Shown: in pieces, positions 12,430-12,793 of the stretch
How the letters are laid out: every line of letters begins with the position of its first letter
Numbering within the stretch: position 1 is the stretch's first letter
From: Chloroflexota bacterium
Lineage (GTDB): Bacteria; Chloroflexota; Anaerolineae; Caldilineales; Caldilineaceae
DNA: 12,793 bases
Assembly (NCBI GenBank): GCA_003577005.1
Contig: QEUW01000250.1
Location: 1 to 12,793 of the forward strand
Direction of reading: 5' to 3'
Made by a program: the position numbers and the translations under genes
Notes under the pieces: generated by a model
The model's input: only the letters and a program-made list of their open reading frames with translations
Told to the model about the DNA's origin: nothing
Databases searched by the model: none

Positions 12430-12466
12430 TCTTTGGCTGGCATTCGCCCAAAGCGATACGGTTTAA
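12413..12466 (+). pseudogene. N-terminal stub of a HEPN-domain partner gene
   Basis: A 17-codon frame starts with ATG inside the last 17 bp of the MNT gene, the overlap expected for MNT-HEPN pairs. It reads MSEQTDLWLAFAQSDTV and then stops. The pattern W-L-x-x-A-x-x-D matches the first helix of HEPN proteins. The catalytic R-x4-6-H motif would lie far beyond this point and is absent; the aroK start follows only 7 bp after the stop. The rest was therefore probably deleted rather than frameshifted. With 17 residues, the assignment depends on position and pattern together. Confidence 0.5.
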
Positions 12467-12473
12467 ACAGGTC

Positions 12474-12793
12474 ATGCATCACATTCGTTTCCTGCAAAAC
12501 ACAAACATCATCCTCACCGGCTTTATGGGGACGGGCAAGACGACCGTGGGCCGGCTGCTGGCCGAACGGCTCGGCCGCCGCTTTGTCGATATGGATACGC
12601 TGCTCGAAACCCAGTTTGGCAAGCCGATTTCATCCGTTTTTGCCGAGGAAGGCGAACCGGTCTTCCGCGCCGCCGAGCGGGCGCTCTGTGTGCAACTGGC
12701 CCAGGAACAGGGGCTGGTCATCAGCACGGGCGGCGGCGCGCTGGTGGACCCGGCCAACCGGGCCGTGCTGGGGCAGACCGGCGTGCTCCTCTG
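12474..12793 (+). CDS. aroK: Shikimate kinase, N-terminal part (3' end outside window)
   Basis: Phosphorylates shikimate at the 3-hydroxyl, two steps before chorismate synthase. The frame starts with ATG at 12474 and is open to the window end (106 codons). Walker A is GFMGTGKTT (16-24). FVDMDTLLE (37-45) holds the shikimate-binding Asp41. The segment EGEPVFRAAE (59-68) carries the conserved Arg65 and Glu68. STGGGA (84-89) is the glycine-rich shikimate site. The ribosome binding site is weak (ACAGG only 2 nt away). The gene follows directly on the HEPN stub. Because the 3' end is missing, it cannot be told whether it is a stand-alone kinase or fused to 3-dehydroquinate synthase, as occurs in some bacteria. 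Confidence 0.94.
   Translation, partial: MHHIRFLQNTNIILTGFMGTGKTTVGRLLAERLGRRFVDMDTLLETQFGKPISSVFAEEGEPVFRAAERALCVQLAQEQGLVISTGGGALVDPANRAVLGQTGVLL

Overview
The window is a bacterial chromosomal segment of high G+C, with every recognisable gene on the + strand. It is dominated by aromatic amino-acid biosynthesis. Four tryptophan genes (trpG, trpD, trpC, trpF) and two shikimate/chorismate genes (aroC and the start of aroK) are strung together with unrelated accessory genes between them. trpE, trpA and trpB are not in the window. The gene styles (a short MNT-type nucleotidyltransferase, HicB, a coiled-coil PD-(D/E)XK protein, DUF368) and the many short tandem/inverted repeats suggest a Chloroflexota-like organism. 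That is an impression from family resemblance, not a proven assignment; similar heptamer repeats are best known from filamentous cyanobacteria.

Layout. 1-483: C-terminal part of a SAM-dependent methyltransferase, ending inside a perfect 19-bp hairpin. 541-2126: trpG overlapping by 4 bp a kinase of the aminoglycoside phosphotransferase fold. 2318-3352: trpD. 3565-3863: a HicB-like antitoxin followed by what looks like only the C-terminal stub of its HicA toxin. 3868-4713: trpC. 4852-6330: a PLP-dependent aromatic-L-amino-acid decarboxylase. 6442-7693: a PD-(D/E)XK nuclease-fold protein with heptad repeats, overlapping trpF by 8 bp and preceded by a good promoter. 7997-8965: DUF368 membrane protein (undecaprenyl-phosphate translocase family). 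9306-10565: an unusually long chorismate synthase. 10684-12079: a P-loop kinase and an aminoglycoside 6-adenylyltransferase-like protein, 4 bp apart. 12082-12466: an MNT nucleotidyltransferase with a 17-codon stub resembling the start of a HEPN partner. 12474-end: shikimate kinase, cut by the window edge.

How the parts fit. aroK and aroC act towards chorismate; trpG (with an unseen trpE) makes anthranilate; trpD, trpF and trpC take it to indole-3-glycerol phosphate. The decarboxylase between trpC and trpF would consume a finished aromatic amino acid, possibly making tryptamine, so the cluster may link synthesis to amine production. That substrate is inferred.

Two themes run through the window. 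First, many of its gaps, and two genes, carry short-unit repeats (7, 8, 9, 10 or 21 bp), often arranged as inverted pairs that would fold as hairpins in mRNA. Second, two toxin-antitoxin modules (HicBA and MNT/HEPN) both appear to have kept the antitoxin while the toxin is reduced to a stub directly in front of a biosynthetic gene (trpC and aroK). No tRNA, rRNA, CRISPR array or insertion sequence was seen.
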